Source: Marixanthomonas ophiurae
Lineage (GTDB): Bacteria > Bacteroidota > Bacteroidia > Flavobacteriales > Flavobacteriaceae
Reading direction: 5' to 3'
DNA length: 64,000 nt
NCBI RefSeq assembly: GCF_003413745.1
Contig: NZ_QVID01000001.1
Span: forward strand, 1,674,001 to 1,738,000
Part shown: in pieces, positions 9,078-17,760 of the stretch
How positions within the stretch are numbered: the first letter of the stretch is position 1
Layout: every line of letters begins with the position of its first letter
Made by a program: the position numbers and the translations under genes
The notes under the pieces: generated by a model
The model's input: the letters and a program-made list of their open reading frames with translations, nothing else
The model's database searches: none
Told to the model about the DNA's origin: nothing

Positions 9078-9844
9078 TGTTTTCAAAAATAAATGATTCT
9101 TTGCGATATTTTATCGAAATAGCCTATAACGGTGCTAACTATTTTGGATGGCAAATACAGCCTAATGCCATTACAGTTCAAGAGGTGTTGGAAGGTAAGC
9201 TTTCTATCTTGTTAAAGACCGAAATTAAAGTCACTGGTGCTGGGCGTACCGATGCAGGTGTCCACGCTAAACAATTGTTTGCTCATTTCGATTGTAATGA
9301 AATTACAAATATTTCAGAATTATTATTCAGGTTGAATTCTTTTCTTCCGAAGGATATATCAATTTCAGAAATTTTTGAAGTTAAAAAAGATGCTCATGCA
9401 CGTTTTGATGCTGTAGAACGGGAATATGAATATATGGTTTCCCTAAAAAAAGATCCTTTTGTGGATGGTTTTGCCTATCAAATACATAACAAGCCCGATG
9501 TTGAGTTGATGAACAAAGCTGCAAAAACACTATTGGACCATAACGATTTTCAATGCTTCTCACGAAGTAAAACCGATGTAAAAACGTATTATTGTAATAT
9601 TAAAAAAGCGTTTTGGGAAGAAGAAAACGAACAATTGATTTTTACTATTTCAGCAGATCGTTTTTTACGAAATATGGTTCGTGCCATTGTGGGCACGCTT
9701 TTGGATGTTGGATATCATAAAACGTCTTTAGAGTCATTTCAGAAAATAGTAGAAGATAAGGACAGAGGGAAAGCTGGTGCTTCGGCTCCAGCACACGGAC
9801 TGTATTTAACAAAAGTGACCTACCCTGAAACAATAATAAAATAA
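9077..9844 (+). CDS. truA: tRNA pseudouridine synthase A
   Basis: Isomerises uridines 38-40 of the tRNA anticodon arm. The catalytic aspartate is in GAGRTDAGVHAKQ, and RYFIEIAYNGANYFGWQIQPN is the family opening. The frame opens with GTG at 9077, but that codon lies inside a -7 promoter element. The family start corresponds to the L-R-Y-F-I-E stretch, where a TTG at 9101 could initiate. I keep the full frame but consider 9101 more likely. Fourteen bases separate its stop from the ABC exporter, so the two are probably co-transcribed. Confidence 0.93.
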   Translation: MFSKINDSLRYFIEIAYNGANYFGWQIQPNAITVQEVLEGKLSILLKTEIKVTGAGRTDAGVHAKQLFAHFDCNEITNISELLFRLNSFLPKDISISEIFEVKKDAHARFDAVEREYEYMVSLKKDPFVDGFAYQIHNKPDVELMNKAAKTLLDHNDFQCFSRSKTDVKTYYCNIKKAFWEEENEQLIFTISADRFLRNMVRAIVGTLLDVGYHKTSLESFQKIVEDKDRGKAGASAPAHGLYLTKVTYPETIIK

Positions 9845-9858
9845 AAAAGTAAACCAAA

Positions 9859-11658
9859 ATGTCGGCTAAGTGGAGTCGAAACGCAGGGAATAGTATGGCA
9901 AATTCAGGAAAAGCATTTGATTTTAAACTCTTTAAACGGTTATTGAAATTTACCAATACCTACCGTTTAATATTTTATTCTGTTGCCTTAACAGCAGTAA
10001 TAATGTCGGTACTAGCAATTGTCCGCCCAGAATTGATACAACAGGCGATTGATAACTCGATTGTACCAAAAGATGGCAGTGGTCTACGATTTTATATTTT
10101 ATTAATGCTTGCTGCCTTGGTGTTAGAGGTGTTGTTTCAATTCGCTTTTATATTTTATGCCAATTGGCTGGGACAAAGTGTGGTGCGCGATATGCGGGTG
10201 AAGCTTTTCAATTTAATGATGAGTTTCCGTATGAAATATTTCGATAAGAGTGCCGTGGGGAGATTGACCACAAGGGCTGTAAATGATATTGAAACCATTT
10301 CTAGTATTTTCAGTCAGGGATTGTTTATGATTTTAAGTGATTTGCTTAAAATGTTTGTAATAGGAGGGTTTATGCTTTATAAAAGTTGGAAGCTTGCCTT
10401 GATTGTCTTCGCTATTTTACCATTGATTTTATATGCCACTCGAGTGTTTCAACGAGCAATGAAAGTTGCTTTTGAAGATGTACGAAATCAAGTGGCCGAT
10501 TTAAACTCTTTTGTACAGGAACGCATCACGGGAATGAAAATAGTTCAGATTTTTACACGTGAGGATACCGAGTACAGGCGCTTTAAGCAAATAAACGAAA
10601 AACATAAAAAAGCGTGGATAAAGACCGTTTGGTACAACTCTATCTTTTTTCCAATTGCCGAAATGGCTTCTTCCATTGCTATTGGTCTGATAGTTTGGTA
10701 TGGAGGTCTTAATGCAGCTGGAGGTGGGGCAATTACCTTAGGTATTATAACAGCATTTATTCAATTGGCGCAAATGTTGTTCCGTCCGCTTCGGCAGATT
10801 GCTGATAAATTTAACACGTTGCAAATGGGTATGGTAGCCGCCAACCGAGTGTTTGGTATTTTGGATACCAAATCGCATATTGATGATTCTGGAACAGTAG
10901 AAATGCCACAAAGTAAAGGCCAAATAGAATTTAAAAACGTTCATTTTGGGTATGTTGAAGATGAAGAAGTGATTAAAGGTATTTCTTTTATGGTGAATCC
11001 TGGAGAAACGGTTGCGATTGTTGGGGCAACAGGTGCCGGAAAATCGACTATTATAAATTTATTGAATCGTTTTTATGAAATCCAAGAAGGGGAAATAATA
11101 ATCGATGGCGTAAATACCAAGGAGTATACTTTGGAATCCCTTCGGAAACAAATTGCTGTAGTATTACAAGATGTATTTCTGTTTGCTGACACCATATTAA
11201 ATAACATTACTTTAAACGATCCTTCTATTACTGAAGAAGAGGTGATCGCTGCTGCCAAAGAGATTGGAGTAGATAAATTTATAAAAACGCTACCTAATGA
11301 CTATCATTACAATGTAAAAGAACGTGGTTCGATGCTTTCGTCGGGTCAACGGCAATTAATTGCTTTTCTACGTGCGTATGTTAGTAAACCAGGAGTTTTA
11401 ATTTTAGATGAAGCAACTTCTTCTGTAGATACGTATTCTGAAGAATTAATACAAAATGCCACTGAAAAAATTACTAAGGGACGTACTTCTATTGTAATTG
11501 CTCACCGTTTGGCTACCATTAAAAAAGCTGATAAAATTTTAGTAATGGACGCCGGTAAAATTGTTGAGACCGGAACCCATAAAGAATTGCTCAAGAAAGA
11601 AGATGGGTACTATCGTAATTTATACGAAGTCCAGTTTATGGCAGAAGAAGCAGTATAG
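9859..11658 (+). CDS. ABC exporter, fused membrane and ATPase domains (MsbA-like)
   Basis: A half-transporter that would work as a homodimer exporting a lipid or hydrophobic compound. It has a six-helix type I exporter domain (about residues 25-325) and an ATPase with Walker A GATGAGKST, signature LSSGQRQ, Walker B VLILDEATSS and the H-loop IVIAHRLAT. Length (599 residues) is normal. The first 12 residues (MSAKWSRNAGNS) are encoded by DNA resembling a dispersed GGAGTCGAA repeat. The ATG at 9895 (MANSGKAFDFKLF) is a plausible alternative start. The 3' end overlaps the convergent DUF3667 gene by 49 bases. Confidence 0.92.
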   Translation: MSAKWSRNAGNSMANSGKAFDFKLFKRLLKFTNTYRLIFYSVALTAVIMSVLAIVRPELIQQAIDNSIVPKDGSGLRFYILLMLAALVLEVLFQFAFIFYANWLGQSVVRDMRVKLFNLMMSFRMKYFDKSAVGRLTTRAVNDIETISSIFSQGLFMILSDLLKMFVIGGFMLYKSWKLALIVFAILPLILYATRVFQRAMKVAFEDVRNQVADLNSFVQERITGMKIVQIFTREDTEYRRFKQINEKHKKAWIKTVWYNSIFFPIAEMASSIAIGLIVWYGGLNAAGGGAITLGIITAFIQLAQMLFRPLRQIADKFNTLQMGMVAANRVFGILDTKSHIDDSGTVEMPQSKGQIEFKNVHFGYVEDEEVIKGISFMVNPGETVAIVGATGAGKSTIINLLNRFYEIQEGEIIIDGVNTKEYTLESLRKQIAVVLQDVFLFADTILNNITLNDPSITEEEVIAAAKEIGVDKFIKTLPNDYHYNVKERGSMLSSGQRQLIAFLRAYVSKPGVLILDEATSSVDTYSEELIQNATEKITKGRTSIVIAHRLATIKKADKILVMDAGKIVETGTHKELLKKEDGYYRNLYEVQFMAEEAV

Positions 11659-12461
11659 CTTATTTCTTTCTTTGCCCTTTCAGCTTCTATCAATTCATCT
11701 AAACTACCATTAGCTAACATAATACCCATTATAATTATTGTAAAGATGATATAAAGAGGAATTAAAAGGGCAAAGAAATAGATGAACTTTATTAAAAGCT
11801 GCAACCCTGAAAGCTTAAAAAGTCGCTTCAAAACATAGGCAAAATAGACAATCTGAATTATAAAGGATAACATAGAGATAATTCCGAAGAGAGTCTGGCT
11901 CCAAAATGTCAAGAAAAACAAACCAATACTTATAATAGAGGCTTGCGAATAACAATAGAGGTTTATTATTAAATGCTCAGCATAATTATATTTTCTTTTA
12001 TTAAAAAATACGATCCAAGATAACAAGGCTAATACTGGAACGAATGTGAAGAACATTAAAGTTTGATATTCAAAAACACTTCGGTAAATAGTACGTCCCA
12101 TTTCCATTTGGGCTGCATCGTTGTTTTGAAACAGTAACATTCCGTCTAATGTTTCAGGGAAAAACTTTAGTAAAATGAAGTAGAATAAACTGGATAAAGT
12201 AACTGCAATGGTAAAGTAGCCAAAAGCATGAATATATTTTTTACGAACACCATCAATATAACCACCAATTACTTCTTCTGGTTTTTTAAAGAGATCAACA
12301 AAAGTCCGTACGGGTTTATTGGAGTCAATACTAAAAAAAGCGTAATATATTTCAGATAAAAGAGAGCGAAGGGTCAATCGGTGTGTAATCACTTTAGCAC
12401 CACATTCAGGACAATAATTAGTTTTTGAGGTCAGTAATTCACTACAGTTTTTACAGTTCAT
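11610..12461 (-). CDS. DUF3667 zinc-ribbon membrane protein
   Basis: The N-terminus carries a four-cysteine zinc ribbon (CKNC...CPEC, residues 3-21), followed by the DUF3667 core with IDSNKPVRTFVDLFKKPEEVI and YIDGVRKKYIHAF. Five or six membrane segments fill residues 75-260. The family is abundant in Bacteroidota and its function is unknown. It lies 6 bases downstream of cdaA and is likely co-transcribed with it. The last 16 codons overlap the 3' end of the ABC exporter on the other strand. Confidence 0.85.
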   Translation of the reverse strand: MNCKNCSELLTSKTNYCPECGAKVITHRLTLRSLLSEIYYAFFSIDSNKPVRTFVDLFKKPEEVIGGYIDGVRKKYIHAFGYFTIAVTLSSLFYFILLKFFPETLDGMLLFQNNDAAQMEMGRTIYRSVFEYQTLMFFTFVPVLALLSWIVFFNKRKYNYAEHLIINLYCYSQASIISIGLFFLTFWSQTLFGIISMLSFIIQIVYFAYVLKRLFKLSGLQLLIKFIYFFALLIPLYIIFTIIIMGIMLANGSLDELIEAERAKKEISYTASSAINWTSYKLR

Positions 12462-12467
12462 TTCAAA

Positions 12468-13241
12468 TTACGTTAAGTCATTTTCTAGTTGTTTAGCAAG
12501 ATCATCTATTTCGTTATAGAGTACAAACTCACCATCTTTTAGGTAGGATATTTGTCCGTTTTCTTCTGAAACAACAATACATACTGCATCCGTTTTTTCA
12601 GAAATACCTACTGCGGCACGGTGTCGTAACCCAAATCGGAGTGGAATATTTCGGTCGTTTGATACCGGTAAAATAACCCTTGTGGCTGTAATAGTGTTAT
12701 TCTCAATGATCATGGCTCCATCGTGAAGTGGGCTATTCTTAAAAAAAATACTTTCTATAATGGGTTTGTTTACTTCAATATTCATCTCATCTCCCGTATT
12801 TTTTACAAAATCGAGACTGTTGTTTCGTTGAATAACAATTAGTGCTCCCATGCTTTTACGACTCATCGATTGGCAGGCATTCATAATGGCTGGAATATCA
12901 GTAGTAATTCCAGCTTCTTTAGAAAGCAACCGGAACTGTCTAAAAAATCGTTTCCGAGCATTAAGGTTGGTAGAACCGAGCATTAAAAGAAATTTCCTGA
13001 TTTCCTGTTGAAACACAACAATAAGTGCAAACATTCCAACGCCTAAAAAACCACCCAATATTTTACTTAAGAGCTCCATTTGTAGGAGTTTGGTGACTTC
13101 AGAAATAGCGATGATGATTACAATTCCTATAAAAATATTGATAGCAACCGTCCCTTTTATTAGCCTATACAGGTAATACAGCAAAAATGCTACCAGTAAA
13201 ATATCAATAATGTCTATAATGCGCAGGTCTAAAAATTCCAA
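12468..13241 (-). CDS. cdaA: Diadenylate cyclase CdaA
   Basis: Makes the second messenger cyclic di-AMP from two ATP. Three membrane helices (about residues 8-28, 33-50, 60-80) precede the DAC domain, whose signature motifs DGA (174-176) and RHR (206-208) are intact. Its 257 residues fit the CdaA subfamily. It is in line with folP upstream (41 bases) and DUF3667 downstream (6 bases). In Firmicutes cdaA sits with cdaR and glmM; here it is with folP, which as I recall is the Bacteroidota arrangement. No CdaR is in the window. Confidence 0.94.
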   Translation of the reverse strand: MEFLDLRIIDIIDILLVAFLLYYLYRLIKGTVAINIFIGIVIIIAISEVTKLLQMELLSKILGGFLGVGMFALIVVFQQEIRKFLLMLGSTNLNARKRFFRQFRLLSKEAGITTDIPAIMNACQSMSRKSMGALIVIQRNNSLDFVKNTGDEMNIEVNKPIIESIFFKNSPLHDGAMIIENNTITATRVILPVSNDRNIPLRFGLRHRAAVGISEKTDAVCIVVSEENGQISYLKDGEFVLYNEIDDLAKQLENDLT

Positions 13242-13281
13242 AGGGTGTGCTTTTTATGTCTATTGGTTAAAAGTATAAAAT

Positions 13282-14115
13282 TTATAAGTAGGGAGTAAGC
13301 ATTTCGGTTAACTTAATACATTCCATAGCTTCTTTTACGTCGTGTACCCGCAAAATTGATGTCTCTTTTTGTAAAGCCAGTGTATTTAAAACCGTAGTCC
13401 CATTCAAAGCTTCTTTTGCCGAAATATTTAAAGTTTTATAAATCATTGACTTTCGGGATAATCCGGCTAGAATAGGAACATCTAATTGTTTCAATAAAGT
13501 TAATTTCTGTAATAACTCAAAGCATTGTTCTTTTGTTTTTGCAAATCCAAATCCTGGATCGATGACAATATCGTTAATCCCTGCCTTTCTTGCTTTAGCT
13601 ATTTGTTCAGAAAAAAAACGGATAACTTCTATGGTAACATCATTATAACCCGTTTGCTGTGTCATAGTTTGCGGAGTACCGCGCATATGCATTAATATAT
13701 AGGGTACATGCATTTTTGCAACGGTGGTAAACATGGCTTCATCTAAAGTTCCTCCGCTAATGTCATTTACCATACAAGCACCAGTCTCTACTGCTTTTTT
13801 GGCAACTTGGCTTCTAAAAGTGTCGATTGAAATTAGCGTCTCAGGAAATTCATCTAAAATGCTTTTAATGGCAGGCACAACACGGCTTATTTCTTCTTCT
13901 TCTGAAATATCTATGGCATTCGGCCTAGAACTATATCCGCCCACATCTAAAAAGGTAGCACCTTCGGTAAGCATTTTTTCTGTTTGCTGTAAAATGGAAT
14001 CTTTATGTGTTGTTTTTCCACCGTCGTAAAACGAGTCTGGCGTTACGTTTATAATGCCCATGACCTTTGGTTTGGATAAGTTGATGAGCGTGCCGTTACA
14101 ATTGATTGTGTTCAA
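13282..14115 (-). CDS. folP: Dihydropteroate synthase
   Basis: Condenses p-aminobenzoate with dihydropterin pyrophosphate in folate synthesis; it is the target of sulfonamides. Both family signatures are visible: GIINVTPDSFYDGG near residue 20 and FLDVGGYSSRP near 56. The later conserved stretches VNDISGG, IDPGFGFAKT and GLSRKS are also present. Length 277 is normal. It is divergent from the DUF1599 gene and probably the first gene of the folP-cdaA-DUF3667 unit. Confidence 0.96.
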   Translation of the reverse strand: MNTINCNGTLINLSKPKVMGIINVTPDSFYDGGKTTHKDSILQQTEKMLTEGATFLDVGGYSSRPNAIDISEEEEISRVVPAIKSILDEFPETLISIDTFRSQVAKKAVETGACMVNDISGGTLDEAMFTTVAKMHVPYILMHMRGTPQTMTQQTGYNDVTIEVIRFFSEQIAKARKAGINDIVIDPGFGFAKTKEQCFELLQKLTLLKQLDVPILAGLSRKSMIYKTLNISAKEALNGTTVLNTLALQKETSILRVHDVKEAMECIKLTEMLTPYL

Positions 14116-14167
14116 TTTTCTATTTTGAATTATTTAAGCGAAATTTACGGAAAATCTTAAAAACCCA

Positions 14168-14716
14168 ATGGCTGAAACCCTAAAACAATACGATGCGGTA
14201 ATTACTACTTGTAAAGAGTTGTTTACCAACAAAATGAAAGATTATGGTAGTGCTTGGCGTATTTTACGGTTACCATCCTTAACCGACCAGATATTTATAA
14301 AAGCACAGCGCATTAGAGGCTTACAGCAAAACGCCGAACAAAAAGTGGATGAAGATGAGGTTAGTGAGTTTATCGGAATCATCAATTATTCCATTATGGC
14401 ATTAATACAATTGCAAAAAGGGATTGTAGAACAACCAGACCTTTCTTTGGAAGAAGCCATACAACTTTATGATGAGCAGGTGGCTATTACACGACAACTA
14501 ATGATTAACAAAAACCATGATTATGGCGAAGCGTGGCGCGATATGAGAGTTTCATCATTGACCGATTTAATACTTCAGAAGTTGTTACGGGTAAAACAGA
14601 TTGAAAATAATAAAGGGAAAACATTGGTTTCCGAAGGGATTGACGCCAACTATCAGGATATGATTAACTATTCAATCTTTGCCATGATTCATTTGGAACA
14701 AAAGAATAAAAACTAA
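14168..14716 (+). CDS. DUF1599 domain protein, internally duplicated
   Basis: 182 residues in two related halves. The first half has KDYGSAWRILRLPSLTDQI and the second HDYGEAWRDMRVSSLTDLI, each followed by an IINYSIMA/MINYSIFA stretch. The family is helical and specific to Bacteroidota. It may belong to the all-alpha NTP-pyrophosphohydrolase-like proteins, but I cannot show catalytic residues. It is the first gene of a rightward set and lies 14 bases upstream of the DoxX-fusion gene. Confidence 0.85.
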   Translation: MAETLKQYDAVITTCKELFTNKMKDYGSAWRILRLPSLTDQIFIKAQRIRGLQQNAEQKVDEDEVSEFIGIINYSIMALIQLQKGIVEQPDLSLEEAIQLYDEQVAITRQLMINKNHDYGEAWRDMRVSSLTDLILQKLLRVKQIENNKGKTLVSEGIDANYQDMINYSIFAMIHLEQKNKN

Positions 14717-14730
14717 AAGAAAAAGACATT

Positions 14731-16443
14731 ATGAAAGTACTAGTAGGCATTTCAAGGATATTGGTGGGACTCCTTTTTATCTTCAGCGGTCTTATTAAAT
14801 TGAACGATCCCATAGGGTTTTCATTTAAACTGCAAGATTATTTTGCCCCAGGGGTATTAAACCTAGAGTTCCTTGTTCCGTATGCCTTACTTATTGCTAT
14901 TTTCGTAGTTATTTTTGAAGTATTGTTAGGGGTGACGCTGCTTATAGGCTATTTGCGAAAGTTTACCGTATGGAGCCTTTTGTTAATGATTATTTTCTTT
15001 ACGTTCTTAACCTTTTACTCTGCTTACTATAACAAAGTGACCGATTGTGGTTGCTTTGGGGATGCCATTCCATTAACCCCTTGGGAATCTTTTACGAAAG
15101 ATATTATTCTGCTGGTTCTTATCTTGATTTTATTCTTCGGAAGTAAATATATTAAACCTTTCTTTACTCGAAACATCCGTAGTCTCGTGATATTTGTTTG
15201 CTTTATTGGTTGTTTAGGTGTTACGTATCACGTATTAATGCATTTACCTATACTGGATTTCCGTCCTTATAAAATAGGTGCAAATATTGAAGAGGGGATG
15301 ACCATTCCAGAAGGAGCGCCAAAACCTATTTACGATTATGATTGGAAATTTAATGTTGATGGAGAAGAAAAGATAGTAACCACTAAAGGCGACTATCCAG
15401 AACAAGAAGGAGCGTTTTTAGGAGTAGAGACAACAGAGATCCAAGCAGGTTATGAAGCGCCTATTCACGATTTTACTATCGAACGGGAAGGCAAAAATTA
15501 TTTAGATGAATTTTTACAAGAAGAAAATCTGATAATTGTAGTAGCTTATAACTTAAATAAATCTGAAAAAGATGGATTCTTTCCAGTTCGTGATATTACG
15601 AACGAAGCACTAAAAAAAGGGTATAAGGTAATTGGAATGTCGGCATCTTCTACTGAGCGTACAAATACCTTAACAGAACGCTATAAATTGAACTTTGACT
15701 TTTATTTCTGTGATGAAACTACGTTAAAAACCATTGTTCGAAGCAATCCTGGAGTGTTGCACCTTCAAAAAGGGACTATAAAACAAAAGGTACATTGGAA
15801 CGATCTGGATCAATTACAGCTTCAAGAATTGGAAACGGCAAAACCGGACTTAGACTTCAACCTAAAACAACGTTTAGATAGTATTGCTGTATTAGACCAA
15901 CGCTATCGTAAACTAATGCAAGCTAAAACACCCGAAGAACGAGCAGAAATGGGTGAAGAAATGGGCTTAACCCCTGAAGAATATAACGGTGACCTTTGGT
16001 CTATGCAAACTGTTATTGACAGTAGCAATATGCTTTTTATTGAAAAAGTATTCAAAAACATGGGGTACCCAGGTAAAACACATGTAGGCGAACCTACCAA
16101 TACGGCCGCCTGGTATGTGTTGCAGCATAACCCTGATAAAATACCCGAATATTTACCGCTAATAAAAGAAGCAGGGAAGAAGGGGGAAATACCTTTCCGT
16201 TTGGTGGCGATGATGGAGGATCGTTACTTAATGAACCAAGAGAAACCACAGGTGTACGGTACACAAGGAAGAAGCTATGATGATGAACGCGGTAGCTTTA
16301 TCTGGCCTATTGAAAACCCCGAAACTGTAAACCAACGTCGTACAGAAGCTGGGTTTGACCAAACCATCGAAGAATATGCAAAGTTATTGTTTGGTGACGA
16401 CTTTGAGTACAAAGTAGTAACAATGGAGAACATAAAACAATAA
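14731..16443 (+). CDS. DoxX/MauE-type membrane protein fused to a thioredoxin-like and a DUF6624-like domain
   Basis: Residues 1-165 hold five membrane segments of DoxX/MauE type, including VTDCGCFGD, a paired-cysteine motif typical of these electron-transfer proteins. Residues about 235-375 look like a peroxiredoxin/TlpA-type fold (APIHDFTIEREG) but lack a CxxC. Residues about 385-560 resemble DUF6624 (LDQRYRKL, NTAAWYVLQHNPDK, MEDRYLM, YGTQGRSY). The first two domains are the common Bacteroidota BT_3928-like protein; the C-terminal addition makes it 570 residues. A redox role at the inner membrane is inferred. The stop lies 4 bases before the permease start. Confidence 0.8.
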   Translation: MKVLVGISRILVGLLFIFSGLIKLNDPIGFSFKLQDYFAPGVLNLEFLVPYALLIAIFVVIFEVLLGVTLLIGYLRKFTVWSLLLMIIFFTFLTFYSAYYNKVTDCGCFGDAIPLTPWESFTKDIILLVLILILFFGSKYIKPFFTRNIRSLVIFVCFIGCLGVTYHVLMHLPILDFRPYKIGANIEEGMTIPEGAPKPIYDYDWKFNVDGEEKIVTTKGDYPEQEGAFLGVETTEIQAGYEAPIHDFTIEREGKNYLDEFLQEENLIIVVAYNLNKSEKDGFFPVRDITNEALKKGYKVIGMSASSTERTNTLTERYKLNFDFYFCDETTLKTIVRSNPGVLHLQKGTIKQKVHWNDLDQLQLQELETAKPDLDFNLKQRLDSIAVLDQRYRKLMQAKTPEERAEMGEEMGLTPEEYNGDLWSMQTVIDSSNMLFIEKVFKNMGYPGKTHVGEPTNTAAWYVLQHNPDKIPEYLPLIKEAGKKGEIPFRLVAMMEDRYLMNQEKPQVYGTQGRSYDDERGSFIWPIENPETVNQRRTEAGFDQTIEEYAKLLFGDDFEYKVVTMENIKQ

Positions 16444-16447
16444 GCTG

Positions 16448-17521
16448 GTGACAGGGTACGTATTACAAAAATTAGGATATGCTTTATTAACACTCTTCGG
16501 GGTGGTAACGGTTATCTTCTTTTTGTTTACTATTTTACCCGGCGATCCCGCACGGATGATGTTAGGTCAAAACGAAAGTGCCGAGCAAATTGCCGTGGTG
16601 AAAAAAAAGTATGGTTTCGATAAACCGGTGGGGCTTCAATATTTGTACTACTTAAACGATTTATCTCCATTGTCTTTTCATAGCACAAATAGTGATGATT
16701 ATACATTTTTTTCAGAAGGGAAATATAATGCAGCTTCTTTGTTTACAATAGGAAACACAACTGTTGTTTTAAAAACCCCATACTTACGAGAATCGTTTCA
16801 GAAGAATGGTAAAAAAGTAAGTAAGGTAATAGCAGAAACATTACCCAATACCGTCGTGCTGGCCGTATCAGCTATTATTATTGCTATGGTTTTAGGTGTA
16901 TTCTTAGGCATTATATCCGTACTCTTTAAAGATGGATGGATTGATAAATTAATACAATTAGTAAGTACGTTAGGTATGAGCGTACCGTCGTTTTTTAGTG
17001 CTATTTTGTTTGCTTGGTTGTTTGGGTTTGTATTTCATGAATATACCAATCTGAATATGACTGGGAGTCTATATTATGTCGACGATTTTGGCGAAGGCAA
17101 ACACATACAATGGAAAAACTTGATACTCCCAGCGATTGTATTAGGCATCCGACCATTGGCTGTGGTGTCGCAACTAATGCGTAATTCATTACTAGAAGTG
17201 CTCAATCAAGATTACATTCGCACCGCTAAGGCAAAAGGATTATCTTTTGCAACGATTATTAGAAAACACGCTTTGAAGAATTCTTTAAACCCGGTGGTTA
17301 CAGCTATCTCTGGGTGGTTTGCATCTATGTTGGCAGGAGCGGTGTTTGTAGAATATATTTTTGGCTGGAATGGCTTAGGAAAAGAAATTGTAGATGCCTT
17401 AAACACCTTAGACCTCCCTATCATTATGGGAGCCGTATTAATCATTGCGATTGTTTTTATCGTGATTAATATTTTAGTAGACATTGTGTATGGATGGCTG
17501 GATCCGAAAATTAATATGTAA
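16448..17521 (+). CDS. DppB/OppB-type ABC transporter permease, without partners nearby
   Basis: An inner-membrane permease of the peptide/nickel importer family. It shows GDPARMMLGQN, six membrane segments and the cytoplasmic EAA loop (NSLLEVLNQDYIRTAKAKGLS). The start is GTG at 16448; the preceding gene stops 4 bases earlier. Extra sequence after the first helix (residues 50-120) is longer than in E. coli DppB (357 versus about 340 residues). No second permease, ATPase or binding protein is in the window, so the partners must be encoded elsewhere or the gene is an orphan. Confidence 0.88.
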   Translation: MTGYVLQKLGYALLTLFGVVTVIFFLFTILPGDPARMMLGQNESAEQIAVVKKKYGFDKPVGLQYLYYLNDLSPLSFHSTNSDDYTFFSEGKYNAASLFTIGNTTVVLKTPYLRESFQKNGKKVSKVIAETLPNTVVLAVSAIIIAMVLGVFLGIISVLFKDGWIDKLIQLVSTLGMSVPSFFSAILFAWLFGFVFHEYTNLNMTGSLYYVDDFGEGKHIQWKNLILPAIVLGIRPLAVVSQLMRNSLLEVLNQDYIRTAKAKGLSFATIIRKHALKNSLNPVVTAISGWFASMLAGAVFVEYIFGWNGLGKEIVDALNTLDLPIIMGAVLIIAIVFIVINILVDIVYGWLDPKINM

Positions 17522-17649
17522 TAAACGGTGGCATTTTGCAGTAGTAATTTTCATAATATGTATAGGTGTTTTACATATTAATTGGAAATGTAATTTGAGA
17601 ATAGTATTTTTTAGCTAATGACCAACGGTTCCTGAGCGGAGTCGAAGGA

Positions 17650-17745
17650 CTAACAACTAACAACTAACAACTAACAACTAACAACTAACAACTAACAACT
17701 AACAACTAACAACTAACAACTAACAACTAACAACTAACAACTAAC
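17650..17745. repeat. Heptanucleotide tandem repeat (CTAACAA)13.7 upstream of tpiA
   Basis: Thirteen exact CTAACAA units from 17650 to 17740 plus a partial CTAAC. No interruption or base change is visible. Because 7 is not a multiple of 3, TAA occurs in all three forward frames and TAG in all three reverse frames. The array ends 15 bases before the tpiA start codon. Confidence 0.97.
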
Positions 17746-17760
17746 GAAAAAACCAACCTC

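Noticed and set aside
17650-17745. Heptamer array considered as a CRISPR array
   Set aside because: There are no spacers; units are 7 bases and directly abutting, and no cas gene is near.
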